A stretch of 64,000 nucleotides of DNA from Halogranum rubrum (GTDB lineage Archaea > Halobacteriota > Halobacteria > Halobacteriales > Haloferacaceae). Position 1 is the first letter of the stretch. Each line of letters opens with the position of its first letter. The translations under genes were made by a program, and so were the position numbers. The stretch covers positions 1 through 64,000 of the forward strand of contig NZ_FOTC01000006.1 in the NCBI RefSeq assembly GCF_900114455.1. The letters are read 5' to 3'. A model generated the notes under the pieces. The model was given only the letters and a program-made list of their open reading frames with translations. It was not told the DNA's origin and did not search any database. Below, piece after piece: positions 1 to 8,633 of the stretch.

Positions 1-271
1 TGACAGCGGTCTCGTCGACCGCGACCCGCCTCGGCGTCGCCTTCGGCGGGTCTGAGACGCTGTCAGCCAGCCGATGTACCCACTGAAAGATTGCCTGAAA
101 CGAGCGTTCTACGCCGAGCAGCCGAAGAATCGCTTCTGTCTCTCTAAGCGACAAACCGGCAGCATGGAGTCGGACGGCGAACGCCCTGACGGGCGTCGCC
201 GTCCACTCCCGCTGCCAACATTCAAGCGTAGCGGTGTCTAAACTCTGCTTGAGCAGGTTTGAGAGTAGCAT
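1..271 (-). CDS. IS6 family transposase, N-terminal part (cut by window edge)
   Basis: The minus-strand frame opens with ATG at 269-271 and stays open to base 1, giving about 90 residues. It starts MLLSNLLKQSLDTATLECWQ and continues through SLRETEAILRLLGVERS and WVHRLAD to VAVDETAV. This is the helix-turn-helix region and the first catalytic aspartate segment (VDET) of haloarchaeal IS6-type transposases, which move DNA by a DDE mechanism. The rest of the catalytic core is outside the window. The ATG lies about 45 bases inside the putative IS end, as expected for these compact elements. Family assignment is from remembered sequence likeness. Confidence 0.75.
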   Translation of the reverse strand, partial: MLLSNLLKQSLDTATLECWQREWTATPVRAFAVRLHAAGLSLRETEAILRLLGVERSFQAIFQWVHRLADSVSDPPKATPRRVAVDETAV

Positions 272-317
272 AGATCACTAACTTTTCGACCTGCTCGTTC
301 CTTATCTAGACAGTGCC
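1..317 (-). mobile_element. Truncated IS6-type haloarchaeal insertion sequence (one end)
   Basis: Holds the first 90 codons of a transposase running off the left edge, followed outward by a probable terminal repeat. Read on the minus strand, the outer end at 301-317 is GGCACTGTCTAGATAAG, the kind of end I associate with haloarchaeal IS6-family elements. The other end and the target duplication lie outside the window, so completeness cannot be judged. Confidence 0.7.
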
Positions 318-505
318 GGCTGGACCAGCGCCCTCCAACCAGAACATGACCTTCTCCCAGAAGATTCGGTTCGAAATTGCTTCGGAGCAGACTGGTGGGG
401 ACGACACCAGACACGCAACCTCTCACAGTCGATTCGTCGTGTCGTGGTTTGGGTTGGTGACGAACTTTCTCACTCTCCGAAGGAAACGGTTCTCTGATTG
501 GCCGT

Positions 506-551
506 TATAGCTGTGAACTATAGCTACAACATATAGTTAGATGCTATAGAT
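506..551. repeat. Iteron-like array 1: four 13-bp repeats
   Basis: TATAGCT at 506 and 519, TATAGTT at 532 and TATAGAT at 545 are spaced exactly 13 bp apart. The array precedes the parA gene and is matched by a second array at 658-716. Such arrays are typical binding sites for plasmid partition or replication proteins; the role here is inferred. Confidence 0.75.
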
Positions 552-559
552 AGTGACCG

Positions 560-615
560 TATCTCGGTGTCATAGTCGTAGTCTGATCACGAGTCCCACG
601 AGTACGACCGAGATA
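560..615. repeat. Inverted repeat between the two iteron arrays
   Basis: TATCTCGGT at 560-568 is the exact reverse complement of ACCGAGATA at 607-615. Just inside, GTCGTA (575-580) pairs with TACGAC (603-608), sharing bases with the outer arm. It sits centrally between the two arrays of 13-bp repeats, so the whole 506-716 stretch looks like one compound site. Confidence 0.6.
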
Positions 616-657
616 TACTATATTTAGACACGATAGTGGAATAAGTCCGGTGTATGT

Positions 658-716
658 TATAGCTATAAAGTATAGCTCGACATTATAGCTGGCAACTATA
701 GCTATCTTTTATGGCT
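658..716. repeat. Iteron-like array 2: five 13-bp repeats
   Basis: TATAGCT occurs at 658, 671, 684 and 697, then a degenerate TATGGCT at 710, all exactly 13 bp apart. The last copy ends 17 bp before the parA TATA box, so a bound protein could both act as a centromere complex and control parA. Confidence 0.8.
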
Positions 717-733
717 GTACTGTCTGACTTACC

Positions 734-740
734 TTTATAT
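734..740 (+). promoter_or_regulatory. TATA box of parA
   Basis: TTTATAT is centred about 29 bases before the parA ATG. This places the expected start of transcription almost at the start codon and supports a leaderless or nearly leaderless mRNA and the start at 766. Confidence 0.6.
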
Positions 741-765
741 TCATTGCGTTCGACTATCGCCTATA

Positions 766-1623
766 ATGCTCACGTATGCTCCAGTTTCGGAGGCTGGAGG
801 CGTCGGAAAGACGACCACGGCGGCGACGCTCGCAGCGAGCCACGCGCGTGCTGGACACGATGTCCTTGCCATCGATATGGATACGCAGAACGGGAGTCTC
901 ACGTACTTCTTCGGTCCAGACTACGACCGTGGTGATCCAAAGGTCGACAACCTCGTTCGGCATCTCGTCGGCCGCCCGAAGGGTGACTTTCGTGACCTCA
1001 CCATCGAAGTCGAGGGTGGAATCGACCTCGTCCCCTCACACAACATGCTCGAAGACCTACACGAGTTTCTGCTGAACGAGAAGCAGCAAGCCGAGAACTT
1101 CGGCGAGTCATACAGCATGTATCATCAACTCCACCGCGTGTTGCGTGATGCAAACGTTCGAGACGAGTACGACGTTATCATCGTCGACTCCGCCGGGAAA
1201 GCGGGACCGATCCTCTACAACGCACTGGTCGCCGTCAGAAACGTCGTTATCCCGTTCGAGGCGACTGCGAAAGGGCAGGAATCGATCGAAGGTCTCGACG
1301 ATCTCGTCGACGGGTTAGAGCAGAGTATCGACGTCGACGTCGGCGTGCTCGCCGTCCTCCCGATTGGCTACAAGGATACACGAGACCAGCGAGAGATCCT
1401 CCGGGAACTCCGCGAAAGCGGCTTCCCAGTCCCCGTCGTCATCGGCGAACGTGGCTCGCTGATGGAGGGGAGTTGGATGCAGCAGTGTAGCCCGTACACG
1501 TACGTCGAGAAACACCGCGATAGGAAGCGTGAATACGAACTCGAAACGCTCGACCAGTTCGACGAACTCGCTCGCTATCTCGAGAAAGAAGCCGGACTCG
1601 AAACTCCCGAGGTGACTGCATAA
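766..1623 (+). CDS. parA: ParA/Soj-type partition ATPase
   Basis: The 285-residue protein is a MinD/ParA-type P-loop ATPase that would segregate the replicon by nucleotide-dependent binding to DNA and to a partner on the centromere. The Walker A region near residues 9-17 reads EAGGVGKTT, followed by a switch segment with VLAIDMDTQNGS. The signature lysine of the classical deviant Walker A (KGGVGKT) is alanine here, a variant I recall in other haloarchaeal plasmid ParA proteins. A later VIIVDSAG matches the Walker B region. The TATA box at 734-740 fixes the start. The stop codon overlaps the next ATG by one base, so the two genes are translationally linked. The iteron arrays lie directly upstream. 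Confidence 0.88.
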   Translation: MLTYAPVSEAGGVGKTTTAATLAASHARAGHDVLAIDMDTQNGSLTYFFGPDYDRGDPKVDNLVRHLVGRPKGDFRDLTIEVEGGIDLVPSHNMLEDLHEFLLNEKQQAENFGESYSMYHQLHRVLRDANVRDEYDVIIVDSAGKAGPILYNALVAVRNVVIPFEATAKGQESIEGLDDLVDGLEQSIDVDVGVLAVLPIGYKDTRDQREILRELRESGFPVPVVIGERGSLMEGSWMQQCSPYTYVEKHRDRKREYELETLDQFDELARYLEKEAGLETPEVTA

Positions 1624-2060
1624 TGGGACTCAAATCAGGGTCGCGGGACGCTGGTCTCGACGACTCCGAAGACGACGTCGAACCGTCTGACGAGCAGATA
1701 CAGGAGGAGCCTCGAACTGAAGACGACGCGTCTCCGACCACCTCTCCATCCGAAACGACAGACGAACAGACCGAGACGGAGCCACGCTCCAAATCGGTCT
1801 CACAGCGTCCGACGATGGAGTCGATTCCGTACAAACTCCGGCGAGACAAGGTGAACGAAGGGCGAGAGCAAGTTCCGTATTTCCTTCGAGAGGAGATTAT
1901 CGAAGCCGAGGGCGAACTGCAAGACACACTCGAAACGCTACTGGGCGAGAGTGTCTACAAATCCGATTATCGAGAGGCTGCCATGGTTGTTGCACAGCGA
2001 AACCCGGAACTCATCGCAGAAGTACTGCGCGAGTGGGGTTACGACCTTGACGCGACGTAG
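1623..2060 (+). CDS. ParA-linked partner protein, candidate centromere-binding protein
   Basis: The 145-residue product has two parts. Residues 1 to about 62 are acidic, rich in Glu, Asp, Ser and Thr, and look disordered. The C-terminal part (about 63-145) looks folded and mixed in charge, with IPYKLRRDKVNEGREQ, PYFLREE and a helical ending VLREWGYDLDAT. I do not recognise a named domain, and it does not resemble canonical ParB. Its start overlaps the parA stop by one base, and no other gene is in this operon. The position is that of the small partner of a ParA system, so a role in binding the repeats at 506-716 is a reasonable inference. Direct evidence is lacking. Confidence 0.75.
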   Translation: MGLKSGSRDAGLDDSEDDVEPSDEQIQEEPRTEDDASPTTSPSETTDEQTETEPRSKSVSQRPTMESIPYKLRRDKVNEGREQVPYFLREEIIEAEGELQDTLETLLGESVYKSDYREAAMVVAQRNPELIAEVLREWGYDLDAT

Positions 2061-2159
2061 TTCGTGAACTGTTCGAGCTATCGGGTTCGGTGTCGCGTGA
2101 AATATTCCGTTAGAGAGCCGAAAGAGATGCGGAATCGATTAGACAATAGGGAGTTCCAT

Positions 2160-3476
2160 CTACTCCTGAGAGGTCCCTCTCTCGAACGCAGCAGCGAGTT
2201 GTTCTCGCATGTACTCTCGCCGTAACTTCCGCGCACGTGCGTCCGAGAGATAGTTCTGTAGGACTACGTCGGCGCTTGCACTTCCTTGTTCAGCCGCGAT
2301 TTCGTCGAGACTCCCGAGAACGACGTCGAGCGACGACGAATATGCGTCGTACCAGAACCGCCGTCCCATCTTTGGCGACGGAGATTCCCCACCGATTGTG
2401 TCGGGTAGCCCGGCACGATCGGCGAGTTGCTTAAATCGGTTCCAGACCGTCCAACGAGAAATGTGTCCGCCAGAAGCGTGTGGCGACGGAAACAGATAGC
2501 CGTCCCACTCGTCGCCGTCGGCAATCGCAGCGAGACAGTCTGCGAGAACATCCCGCCCGTAGAGAAGTGACACCTCACCGGGTCCGTTCTTCCGCTCTTC
2601 GAAGGCGATGACCGGAACGTCGCCGTCGTCCGGGTCGAGAACGAACTGGTGGGTGTGGAGTCGAGCGACCTCACCTGGTCGAAGCCCCCACGCGCAGAGC
2701 GCAAGCACGAGCAGTCGCTCTTCGTCGTCGACTGCCACAGTGTAGAGCGCCCGAACGTGCGCTGCGTCGAGACAGGGTGTATCGGCGTCGCTGCCACCGC
2801 TCCCGTTCGACCAGTCGAACTCGTCGTCGAGTCCGTCAGCCGGATTTATCGCAGCCCATTTCCGTCGAACCAGATGCGCATACCAGTTCGAGACCGCCAG
2901 ATGGATGCGACGTTTCGTCTGACCGCCGTCAAGTTCGTCGTGAAGGCGGTCGAAAGCCGCCCAGCAGCCATCGACTGCCTTGTATGCCGGCACGTCGCTC
3001 TCGCGACCGATGGGTGTCACGAGATCGTCTGTCTCGTTCTCGTCTCGGTAGGCACTCACGTACCGATTCAACCGATAACGGAGCGTCTCGATCGACGATT
3101 TGGCGAGTCCTTTCCGCTCGCGGCGTGACATCAGGAAAGATTCGAGTGCCTCGATGGTCCGTTCGTGCTCAGTTGCCCAGTCGTAGCCGGTCTCTGCAGG
3201 TTCGAGCCCCAGGTCTTCGGACCAGAAGTCTCCGAACGTGGTGTCGTGGTACGCCCGAAGCGCGTAGAGCAGCGGTCTGAAGTCGTGTTTACGCAACCAG
3301 TTGTGCGTTGGCTTCTCTCGTGTCGAATCGAGGCCGTCAGCCTCCAACGCCGGTGCGACGACCTCCCAATACGCGTCGACGAGTTCCTCGCGGTCGAGGA
3401 GCGTCCAAGAGACGTCGTCGGCATCGTTCCAGTCTCGGTTTTGAGACGAGTGTGCTGGCTCACTCACGGTCGGCAC
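2160..3476 (-). CDS. Tyrosine recombinase/integrase (XerC/D-like)
   Basis: The 438-residue protein has an N-terminal SAM-like core-binding region (about 115-230, with ERKGLAKSSIETLRYRLNRY) and a C-terminal catalytic domain (about 255-430). The first catalytic arginine lies in WGLRPGEVARLH, the second arginine region is GRRFWYDAY, and the likely nucleophile tyrosine is in QNYLSDARARK. The enzyme would cut and rejoin DNA at specific sites, for dimer resolution or integration. It faces the parA operon tail to tail with a gap of 99 bases. The start is GTG at 3476 or a second in-frame GTG nine bases inside; no in-frame ATG is close. Together with parA and the IS it marks this end as plasmid-like. 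Confidence 0.85.
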   Translation of the reverse strand: MPTVSEPAHSSQNRDWNDADDVSWTLLDREELVDAYWEVVAPALEADGLDSTREKPTHNWLRKHDFRPLLYALRAYHDTTFGDFWSEDLGLEPAETGYDWATEHERTIEALESFLMSRRERKGLAKSSIETLRYRLNRYVSAYRDENETDDLVTPIGRESDVPAYKAVDGCWAAFDRLHDELDGGQTKRRIHLAVSNWYAHLVRRKWAAINPADGLDDEFDWSNGSGGSDADTPCLDAAHVRALYTVAVDDEERLLVLALCAWGLRPGEVARLHTHQFVLDPDDGDVPVIAFEERKNGPGEVSLLYGRDVLADCLAAIADGDEWDGYLFPSPHASGGHISRWTVWNRFKQLADRAGLPDTIGGESPSPKMGRRFWYDAYSSSLDVVLGSLDEIAAEQGSASADVVLQNYLSDARARKLRREYMREQLAAAFERGTSQE

Positions 3477-3915
3477 ACCATCGGTTCTGGTAAATCCGGC
3501 CCTGAATCGTCGGTAGCCGCCTCAGTGAGTGAGTTCCTGATTCTAAGCGCGTCATTAGCTGGTGAAAGAGACTACTACTTGGATAGATTATATATTTTGG
3601 GAACAAACTGACCGCTGGGGTCTGTGTGAACACCAAAAATAACGACTCGCGACGTATCGTACTTCATAAACTGCATTGTGCTACATCAAACTCTGGTCCT
3701 CTTCGTCCCCAGAGGTTCAGAGGATTGGCCAAGTTTTGGGCCGAATCGTCGGTCATCGAAGTCGTATGTTGTCGATGTAACTCTTCGATTCGGTCTTTGA
3801 CCCAGTTACGATTGGAGCATGGACAGAATCGACTGCTTGGCGTCGACGCACCGTCCACATCGGTGTCTCTAAACGATACTGTCTCGACCCGGTCGGATCG
3901 AGAACGTCCGACCGG
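3477..3915. other. Intergenic, no supported gene
   Basis: About 440 bases between the integrase start and the end of the oxidoreductase gene. An AT-rich patch at 3585-3605 (gattatatattttggg) looks like a promoter, but I find no convincing frame after it. The 13-mer GTCTCTAAACGAT at 3865-3877 recurs at 54938-54950 before an ABC permease. Open frames here lack any recognisable protein character. Confidence 0.5.
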
Positions 3916-5016
3916 TCACTCGTCGTCCACAACCGCCGGGGTGAGGTCGCCATCCTCGACCATCGCTTCGAGCGGGTTGTCGTCGAGGTCCAGTGGGAGG
4001 TCGACGCGGCCGCGCGAGCGGACCGACTCGAACCCTGCGAACAGAATCTCGGCCGTGTTGAGCCCACGCTTCCCGCTCAACACCGGTTCGCGTCTCTCGT
4101 CGAGCGCGTCGAGAATCTCCGCGACGGCACGGTCTTGGAAGTGCGACCCGAACCGCCCCTCCTCCTCGCCGGTGTGGTGCATCGTCTCGCTGCCGACGTC
4201 GACCGCCTCACGCTCGCCGGCACGCTCCAGTTCGAGCATCGGCCCGTCGTCGACGTCGATGCGGATGGCGCCTTCGGTACCGCGCAGCAGGAATGCGGCG
4301 TCGTGGATGTCCGAGCCCGCGCCGGTCGAACAGACGCCGTAGACGCCGTTGTCGTAGCGCCATTGTGCCCACATCTGGTTCTCTTGGTGGCTACCGAACC
4401 GGATGTCTTCCTCGCGGTAGTCGAGTCCCGCGAGCACCCACTCGGCGGGGCGCTCGTCGTTGAACATCCCTGCGAGGTCGACGGTGTGGGCGCCAGTGTC
4501 GTAGAAGTCGCCCCACGCGATCTCAACGCGCTGGAGGCTGCCGATCTCGCCTTCGTCGAGTAGCCTCTTCGCCTCGGTGAAGGGCTTGCCGAACCGACGC
4601 TGGCGGTTGAACGTCAGTTGGACGTCCTGTCGCCAACACTCTTGGACCATCGTCCGGGCGTCGGCGAACGTGTCTGCCATCGGCTTCTCGCAGTGGATCG
4701 CATCCACGGCGCCGCTCCGAGCGCAGTCAACGACGACACGGCGGTGAATGGCCGGCGGGACACAGACGCTCACCACGTCTGGGTTGAGCGACGCGAGCAG
4801 TTCTTCGTAGTCGGTGAAGGCGGCCTCGTCCGGGAGGTCGAACTCCTCGGCGAAGGCCGCCACGTTCTCCGGGACGATGTCGGCCGCGCCGACAAGTTCC
4901 GACCGGTCGTCGACCGCGTACGCCTCCGCGTGTCTGTAGCCCATCGCGAACCCCTGAACGCTAGGGTTCGAAGGATCAGGGCCGGTACCGATGACTGCGA
5001 CAGTGTAAGTGCTCAT
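3916..5016 (-). CDS. Gfo/Idh/MocA family NAD(P)-dependent oxidoreductase
   Basis: The 366-residue protein starts with a Rossmann fold (VAVIGTG at residues 6-12) in which a short insert (PDPSNPSVQGFAMG) separates the dinucleotide motif from the next helix. It then carries the family signature CEKPMADT near residue 110, whose lysine acts in catalysis and cofactor binding. The rest is the alpha/beta substrate domain typical of sugar or inositol dehydrogenases. The true substrate cannot be read from the sequence. It lies 87 bases downstream of a sugar isomerase-like gene on the same strand, and the pair recalls inositol/sugar-acid catabolic gene pairs. Start ATG at 5014-5016. Confidence 0.85.
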   Translation of the reverse strand: MSTYTVAVIGTGPDPSNPSVQGFAMGYRHAEAYAVDDRSELVGAADIVPENVAAFAEEFDLPDEAAFTDYEELLASLNPDVVSVCVPPAIHRRVVVDCARSGAVDAIHCEKPMADTFADARTMVQECWRQDVQLTFNRQRRFGKPFTEAKRLLDEGEIGSLQRVEIAWGDFYDTGAHTVDLAGMFNDERPAEWVLAGLDYREEDIRFGSHQENQMWAQWRYDNGVYGVCSTGAGSDIHDAAFLLRGTEGAIRIDVDDGPMLELERAGEREAVDVGSETMHHTGEEEGRFGSHFQDRAVAEILDALDERREPVLSGKRGLNTAEILFAGFESVRSRGRVDLPLDLDDNPLEAMVEDGDLTPAVVDDE

Positions 5017-5103
5017 CCGTCGGCTATCCCTGTGTCGGGATGTCGTATAGTGATTTCGTCTCGGGGATCGACCGAAGCGGGAACCCGATGCGGCAACGAC
5101 GAG

Positions 5104-5835
5104 CTACCAGTGCGTCTCGACGACGTCGGCGGCGTGGTCCAGCGTGTCGTAGGAGTCCGGTCGCTCCTCGGCCTCGTAGACCAGCCAGTCACAGCCGTGC
5201 TCGCGGACGGCCGCGATGGCGGCCGCGACGTCCAAGTCGCCGTCGCCGACCTCGACCACGTCGCCTGTCTCGGCATTGTAGTCCTTGAGGTGGACGATGC
5301 GCACGCGGTCGGCGTAGTCGCCGAGGACGGTGAGCGGATCGTAGCCGGCCGCGCCGACCCAGCCGAGGTCGAGTTCGAAGCCGACGTGTTCGGTCGCCGC
5401 GACGAGCGTCGACAGCGCGGGCTCGCCATCGAGGGTGGTGAACTCCTGGTCGTGGTTGTGGTAGTGGAGCGAGAGGCCGTAGTCCGCGAGGGACACTGTG
5501 GCAGCGTCCAGCCGCTCTGCCACCGCCTCGACGGCCGCGACCGATTCGAAGTGCTCTGGGCCGAGCCACGGGACGACGACGTCGTCACAGCCGAGCGTTC
5601 CGTAGGTCTCGGCGACCTGTTCGGGGTCCTCCTCGATCTCGTCGAGGCCGACGTGTGCGCCGGCGACGTCGAGGTCCGCGGCCGTCAGGGCGTCGGTTAT
5701 CTCGGTCAGGTCGTGGTCGTCCAGACCGGCGAGCTCGACGCCGTCGAAGCCGGCCGCGCCGACGCGTTCGATGACTGCGGGGAGAGGGTCGGCGACCCCG
5801 TGCAGACTGTAGAGCTGAAAGCCGATTGCTGTCAT
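5104..5835 (-). CDS. Sugar phosphate isomerase/epimerase (xylose isomerase-like TIM barrel)
   Basis: The 243-residue protein fits the AP endonuclease 2/IolE-type TIM barrel. It opens GFQLYSLHGV, has FDGVELAG on the second strand, LHYHNHDQEF as a metal-binding histidine strand, FELDLGWVGAAG as a metal-binding Asp strand, and IVHLKDYN with a further metal-ligand histidine. Proteins of this family isomerise or epimerise sugars and keto-inositols with a divalent metal. Length is slightly short for the family (usually 250-290) but complete. It is followed on the same strand by a Gfo/Idh/MocA dehydrogenase, suggesting oxidation and isomerisation of one substrate. Exact reaction unknown. Confidence 0.82.
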   Translation of the reverse strand: MTAIGFQLYSLHGVADPLPAVIERVGAAGFDGVELAGLDDHDLTEITDALTAADLDVAGAHVGLDEIEEDPEQVAETYGTLGCDDVVVPWLGPEHFESVAAVEAVAERLDAATVSLADYGLSLHYHNHDQEFTTLDGEPALSTLVAATEHVGFELDLGWVGAAGYDPLTVLGDYADRVRIVHLKDYNAETGDVVEVGDGDLDVAAAIAAVREHGCDWLVYEAEERPDSYDTLDHAADVVETHW

Positions 5836-5958
5836 ACGCGCCGTTCACCGCTCACCAACATAAAGTATCGGTGCGCGAACAGTCGTTGCCGGAAGTGCTG
5901 GCACGAACCCACTGCCGACCGGGGGTACGGCGGGGTGGGGACGAGAGCGAACCGTCGG

Positions 5959-7398
5959 TCAGTCGTCGGCCGCGCCCGGCCGGTAGGCGCGGCTGATCGC
6001 CTTCCACTTTCCGGAGCGGAAGCGATACCAGTTGACGAGCATCGAGGGAAGGCTCTCGCCGAGAAACGACAGCGAGACGGCGAACAGGCCGAGTGAGGTC
6101 GTCGTGGCGAGATAGGTCAGCGGGATGGCGAAGCCGAACATCCCGAGGGCGCGGCCGTAGAAGGGCCACCGCGTGTCACCCGTCGCGTCGAGCGCGCCGG
6201 CGATACCGTTCGTCACACCCGCGGGGACGATAGCAACGCAGGCCGCGTAGACGAAGTCGACGGCGATGGGCACCGCCGGCGAGACCGGGTCGTCGACGAA
6301 CAGCAGAACGGCCGGTCGGGCGAAGGCCGCGACGAATGCCGCCGCGAGCAGGTACGTCGCGACGGTGAAGTAGGTAATCTCGCGGCCGTAGGCCTCGGCG
6401 TTCGCCTCGTCGTCCGCGCCGAGTGCCTGTCCGACGAGGCTGCTTGCGGCGAGGCCGAAGCCCCACCCGGGCGTGTTCATCAACCCCCAGATGCGACGGC
6501 TGATGACGTAGGCGGCGACGACGTTCGGGCCGAGCAGGCCGACGAAGACGAGGATGGGGAAACGCGCGACTGTCCACACGGAGCTCCGGCCGACGACCGG
6601 CAGGCCGATGGCGAGCAGGTCGGCGAAAACCTCGCGGTCGAGATACCGCGCGGCCGGGTCGACGGTTATGGGGAAGTCACCAACGAGCGGCAGTCGGCCG
6701 GCGACGAGGCCGACGACGAACGCGGCCGTGACGAGGACGCTCGCGACGACGGTCCCGGTCGCCGCGCCGACGACGCCCATGTCGAGCCCGAAGACGAACA
6801 CGGCGTTGAGCGTGACGTTCGCGGCGGCCCCAGCAGAGCGGACGACCATCGGTGTCCACGCGTCGTCGACGCCGATGAGAACCCTGCTGCCGATCTGATT
6901 GACGATGGCGAACGGGACCGCGAGCGCGAGGATACGGAGGTAGGCGGCCCCGTAACCCACGGCGGCGGGGTCGTCGCTCAGGAGCGCGACGAGTTCGGTC
7001 GGGACGGTCCAAAAGAGCAGCGTGACCGGGAGCGCGACGAGCGTCACGAGCAGCGCGCTCGACCGGACGACACCTTCGAGGTCGTCGTGTGCGCCCGCGC
7101 CGTAGCGCTGGGAGACGAGTGCGATGGTGCCCGCGGCCATCCCGCCGCCGACGGCGAACGTCATGCCCCAGTACGGCCCGGCGAAGCCCATCCCGGCGAT
7201 GGCTACGGGGCCGACGGCGACGCCGACCATGGCCGCGTCGGCGACGCTATTCGACATCCGCGCGAGGCCGGTCAGGATGCGCGGCCACGCGAGGTCGGTC
7301 GTCTCGCGGGCCTTCTCGGGCGTGACGAGGCCGAGTTTGGCGAGCACCGCGCCGACACCGACGAGAAACAGTCTGAGGGGGTTTCTGTCCCGTACCAC
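5959..7398 (-). CDS. MATE family multidrug/toxin efflux transporter
   Basis: The 479-residue membrane protein has about twelve hydrophobic segments and the two-fold repeat of MATE transporters. Typical features are LARMSNSVADAAMVGVAVGPVA near the N terminus (helix 1 of the first bundle) and GGGMAAGTIALVSQRYGAG. The second half begins near PVVGRSSVWTVARFPILVF. It would export a small molecule in exchange for sodium or protons. There is no clear link to the sugar genes beside it apart from sharing their direction. The start is GTG at 7398; the nearest in-frame ATG would remove the first helix. Translation ends 123 bases before the isomerase-like gene. Confidence 0.85.
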   Translation of the reverse strand: MVRDRNPLRLFLVGVGAVLAKLGLVTPEKARETTDLAWPRILTGLARMSNSVADAAMVGVAVGPVAIAGMGFAGPYWGMTFAVGGGMAAGTIALVSQRYGAGAHDDLEGVVRSSALLVTLVALPVTLLFWTVPTELVALLSDDPAAVGYGAAYLRILALAVPFAIVNQIGSRVLIGVDDAWTPMVVRSAGAAANVTLNAVFVFGLDMGVVGAATGTVVASVLVTAAFVVGLVAGRLPLVGDFPITVDPAARYLDREVFADLLAIGLPVVGRSSVWTVARFPILVFVGLLGPNVVAAYVISRRIWGLMNTPGWGFGLAASSLVGQALGADDEANAEAYGREITYFTVATYLLAAAFVAAFARPAVLLFVDDPVSPAVPIAVDFVYAACVAIVPAGVTNGIAGALDATGDTRWPFYGRALGMFGFAIPLTYLATTTSLGLFAVSLSFLGESLPSMLVNWYRFRSGKWKAISRAYRPGAADD

Positions 7399-7498
7399 TA
7401 CCCTCGTGTCGGTGTCGGCACGGAGTTAACTGTTGGTGTGACGGCGACGACTGCAGGCCGCGAGACGAACTGCCGCTCCCGCCGGGCAGAACGCGCGG

Positions 7499-8548
7499 TC
7501 ACGGCGACGCGGAGACGATGCTTTGCAGTCGACGGGCGAGACCGTCGCCGATGGCGCGCATCCCCGCGTCGCCCGGATGAAGCAGGTCGGCGGCCAGCCC
7601 GGAGACGGGCAACAGCGCTGGCCCCTCGACCAGCGAGAGGTTGTCGTGCGGCGAGGCGGCGACGATCTCACGGAGCGTCTCGCGGTACGCCTCCGCGTGG
7701 TCGGCGTCGCCGGCATCGGTCAGGTCGTCGAAGTAGGAAAACAAGGTGATACAGACGACCGGCTTGTCGGGGTGGGCGGCCGCGACGGTGTCGACGAAGG
7801 GTTCGGCGCGGGCTTCGAAGGCCTCGACCGAGAAGCCGCCGGTGTTGGCCATGTTGACCGAGAGTGCGAGCGTCGCCACGTCCCAGTCGTCGCGAGCGGC
7901 GATATGTTCGGCCATGGCGGCCTCGCAGTAGGCCGACCCCGAGCAGCCGAGATTGAGTGCGTCGTAGCCACAGTCGCGAGCGGCCTGTGTCACGTAGTTG
8001 GTCTGCGGAGCCGACGACGTTGCCCCCTCGGTGATGGACGTGCCGTAGGCGAGATATCGCGTCTCGGGGCGTTCGTCGTCGGCCGGCGGCCGGCAGTCGC
8101 CGACGACGTCGTGGACCGCGACGGGTGTGAATCGCTCGAATCGGAGCCGACAGACCCGCGAGTCGAACCGCCCGCCGAGGTCGGCGTCGGAAGCGAGGCC
8201 GGTCCCGGCGGCGAGGTCGGCCACACGCTCCGGAACACGGAGCCTGAGCGTCTCCGACCCGGGGCCGAACTCGGTCGGTTCCCACGGCTGGAACGGCCCC
8301 CAGAAGACCCGGACTCGTGTTCTTTCGGGGACAGAGAGCGTCACCTCGACCGTGGTGTCGTCGTCTCCCGGGACGAACCGCAGTTCACTCCCGGTGGGAT
8401 GTCGGACGCGGTCACGAGCCGTCTCGTTCAGGCCTGCACCGACCGTGTCGGGGACGCGACACAGCCGGTCCCCGTCGTCGGTCCACTCGGCGGGAACCGT
8501 CTCCGCGACGTTGTGCAAGGAGACGGAGGGGTAGCTGTCGGAGTGCAT
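7499..8548 (-). CDS. SGNH/GDSL-type esterase (probable carbohydrate esterase)
   Basis: The 349-residue protein has an N-terminal beta-rich domain (about 1-155) and a C-terminal SGNH hydrolase domain. Block I is YGTSITEGATSS with the nucleophile serine, block II NLGCSGS, block III SVNMANTGG with the oxyanion asparagine, and block V DLLHPGDAG with the Asp/His pair. The two-domain form recalls acetylxylan esterases of families CE2/CE3, which would suit the xylan genes, but substrate specificity is inferred. No signal peptide is visible, so it would act in the cytoplasm. I chose the ATG at 8548; a GTG at 8572 lies at a better distance from a weak TATA-like patch near 8600 and would add eight residues. 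Confidence 0.82.
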   Translation of the reverse strand: MHSDSYPSVSLHNVAETVPAEWTDDGDRLCRVPDTVGAGLNETARDRVRHPTGSELRFVPGDDDTTVEVTLSVPERTRVRVFWGPFQPWEPTEFGPGSETLRLRVPERVADLAAGTGLASDADLGGRFDSRVCRLRFERFTPVAVHDVVGDCRPPADDERPETRYLAYGTSITEGATSSAPQTNYVTQAARDCGYDALNLGCSGSAYCEAAMAEHIAARDDWDVATLALSVNMANTGGFSVEAFEARAEPFVDTVAAAHPDKPVVCITLFSYFDDLTDAGDADHAEAYRETLREIVAASPHDNLSLVEGPALLPVSGLAADLLHPGDAGMRAIGDGLARRLQSIVSASP

Positions 8549-8633
8549 ACCGGCACACTCGTGCCCGCTCACATGACGTTACTGGAAACTTCCGTATCTT
8601 ACGACCGTTTCGTGGTCAGGTCTCCCTCGTGAA

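Noticed and set aside
318-505. Short frames on both strands between the IS end and the first iteron array
   Set aside because: One could be the tail of a gene interrupted by the IS, but none is recognisable and all are short.
3664-3858. 64-codon minus-strand frame in the gap before the first oxidoreductase gene
   Set aside because: Possible transposase debris by its look, but no motif supports it.
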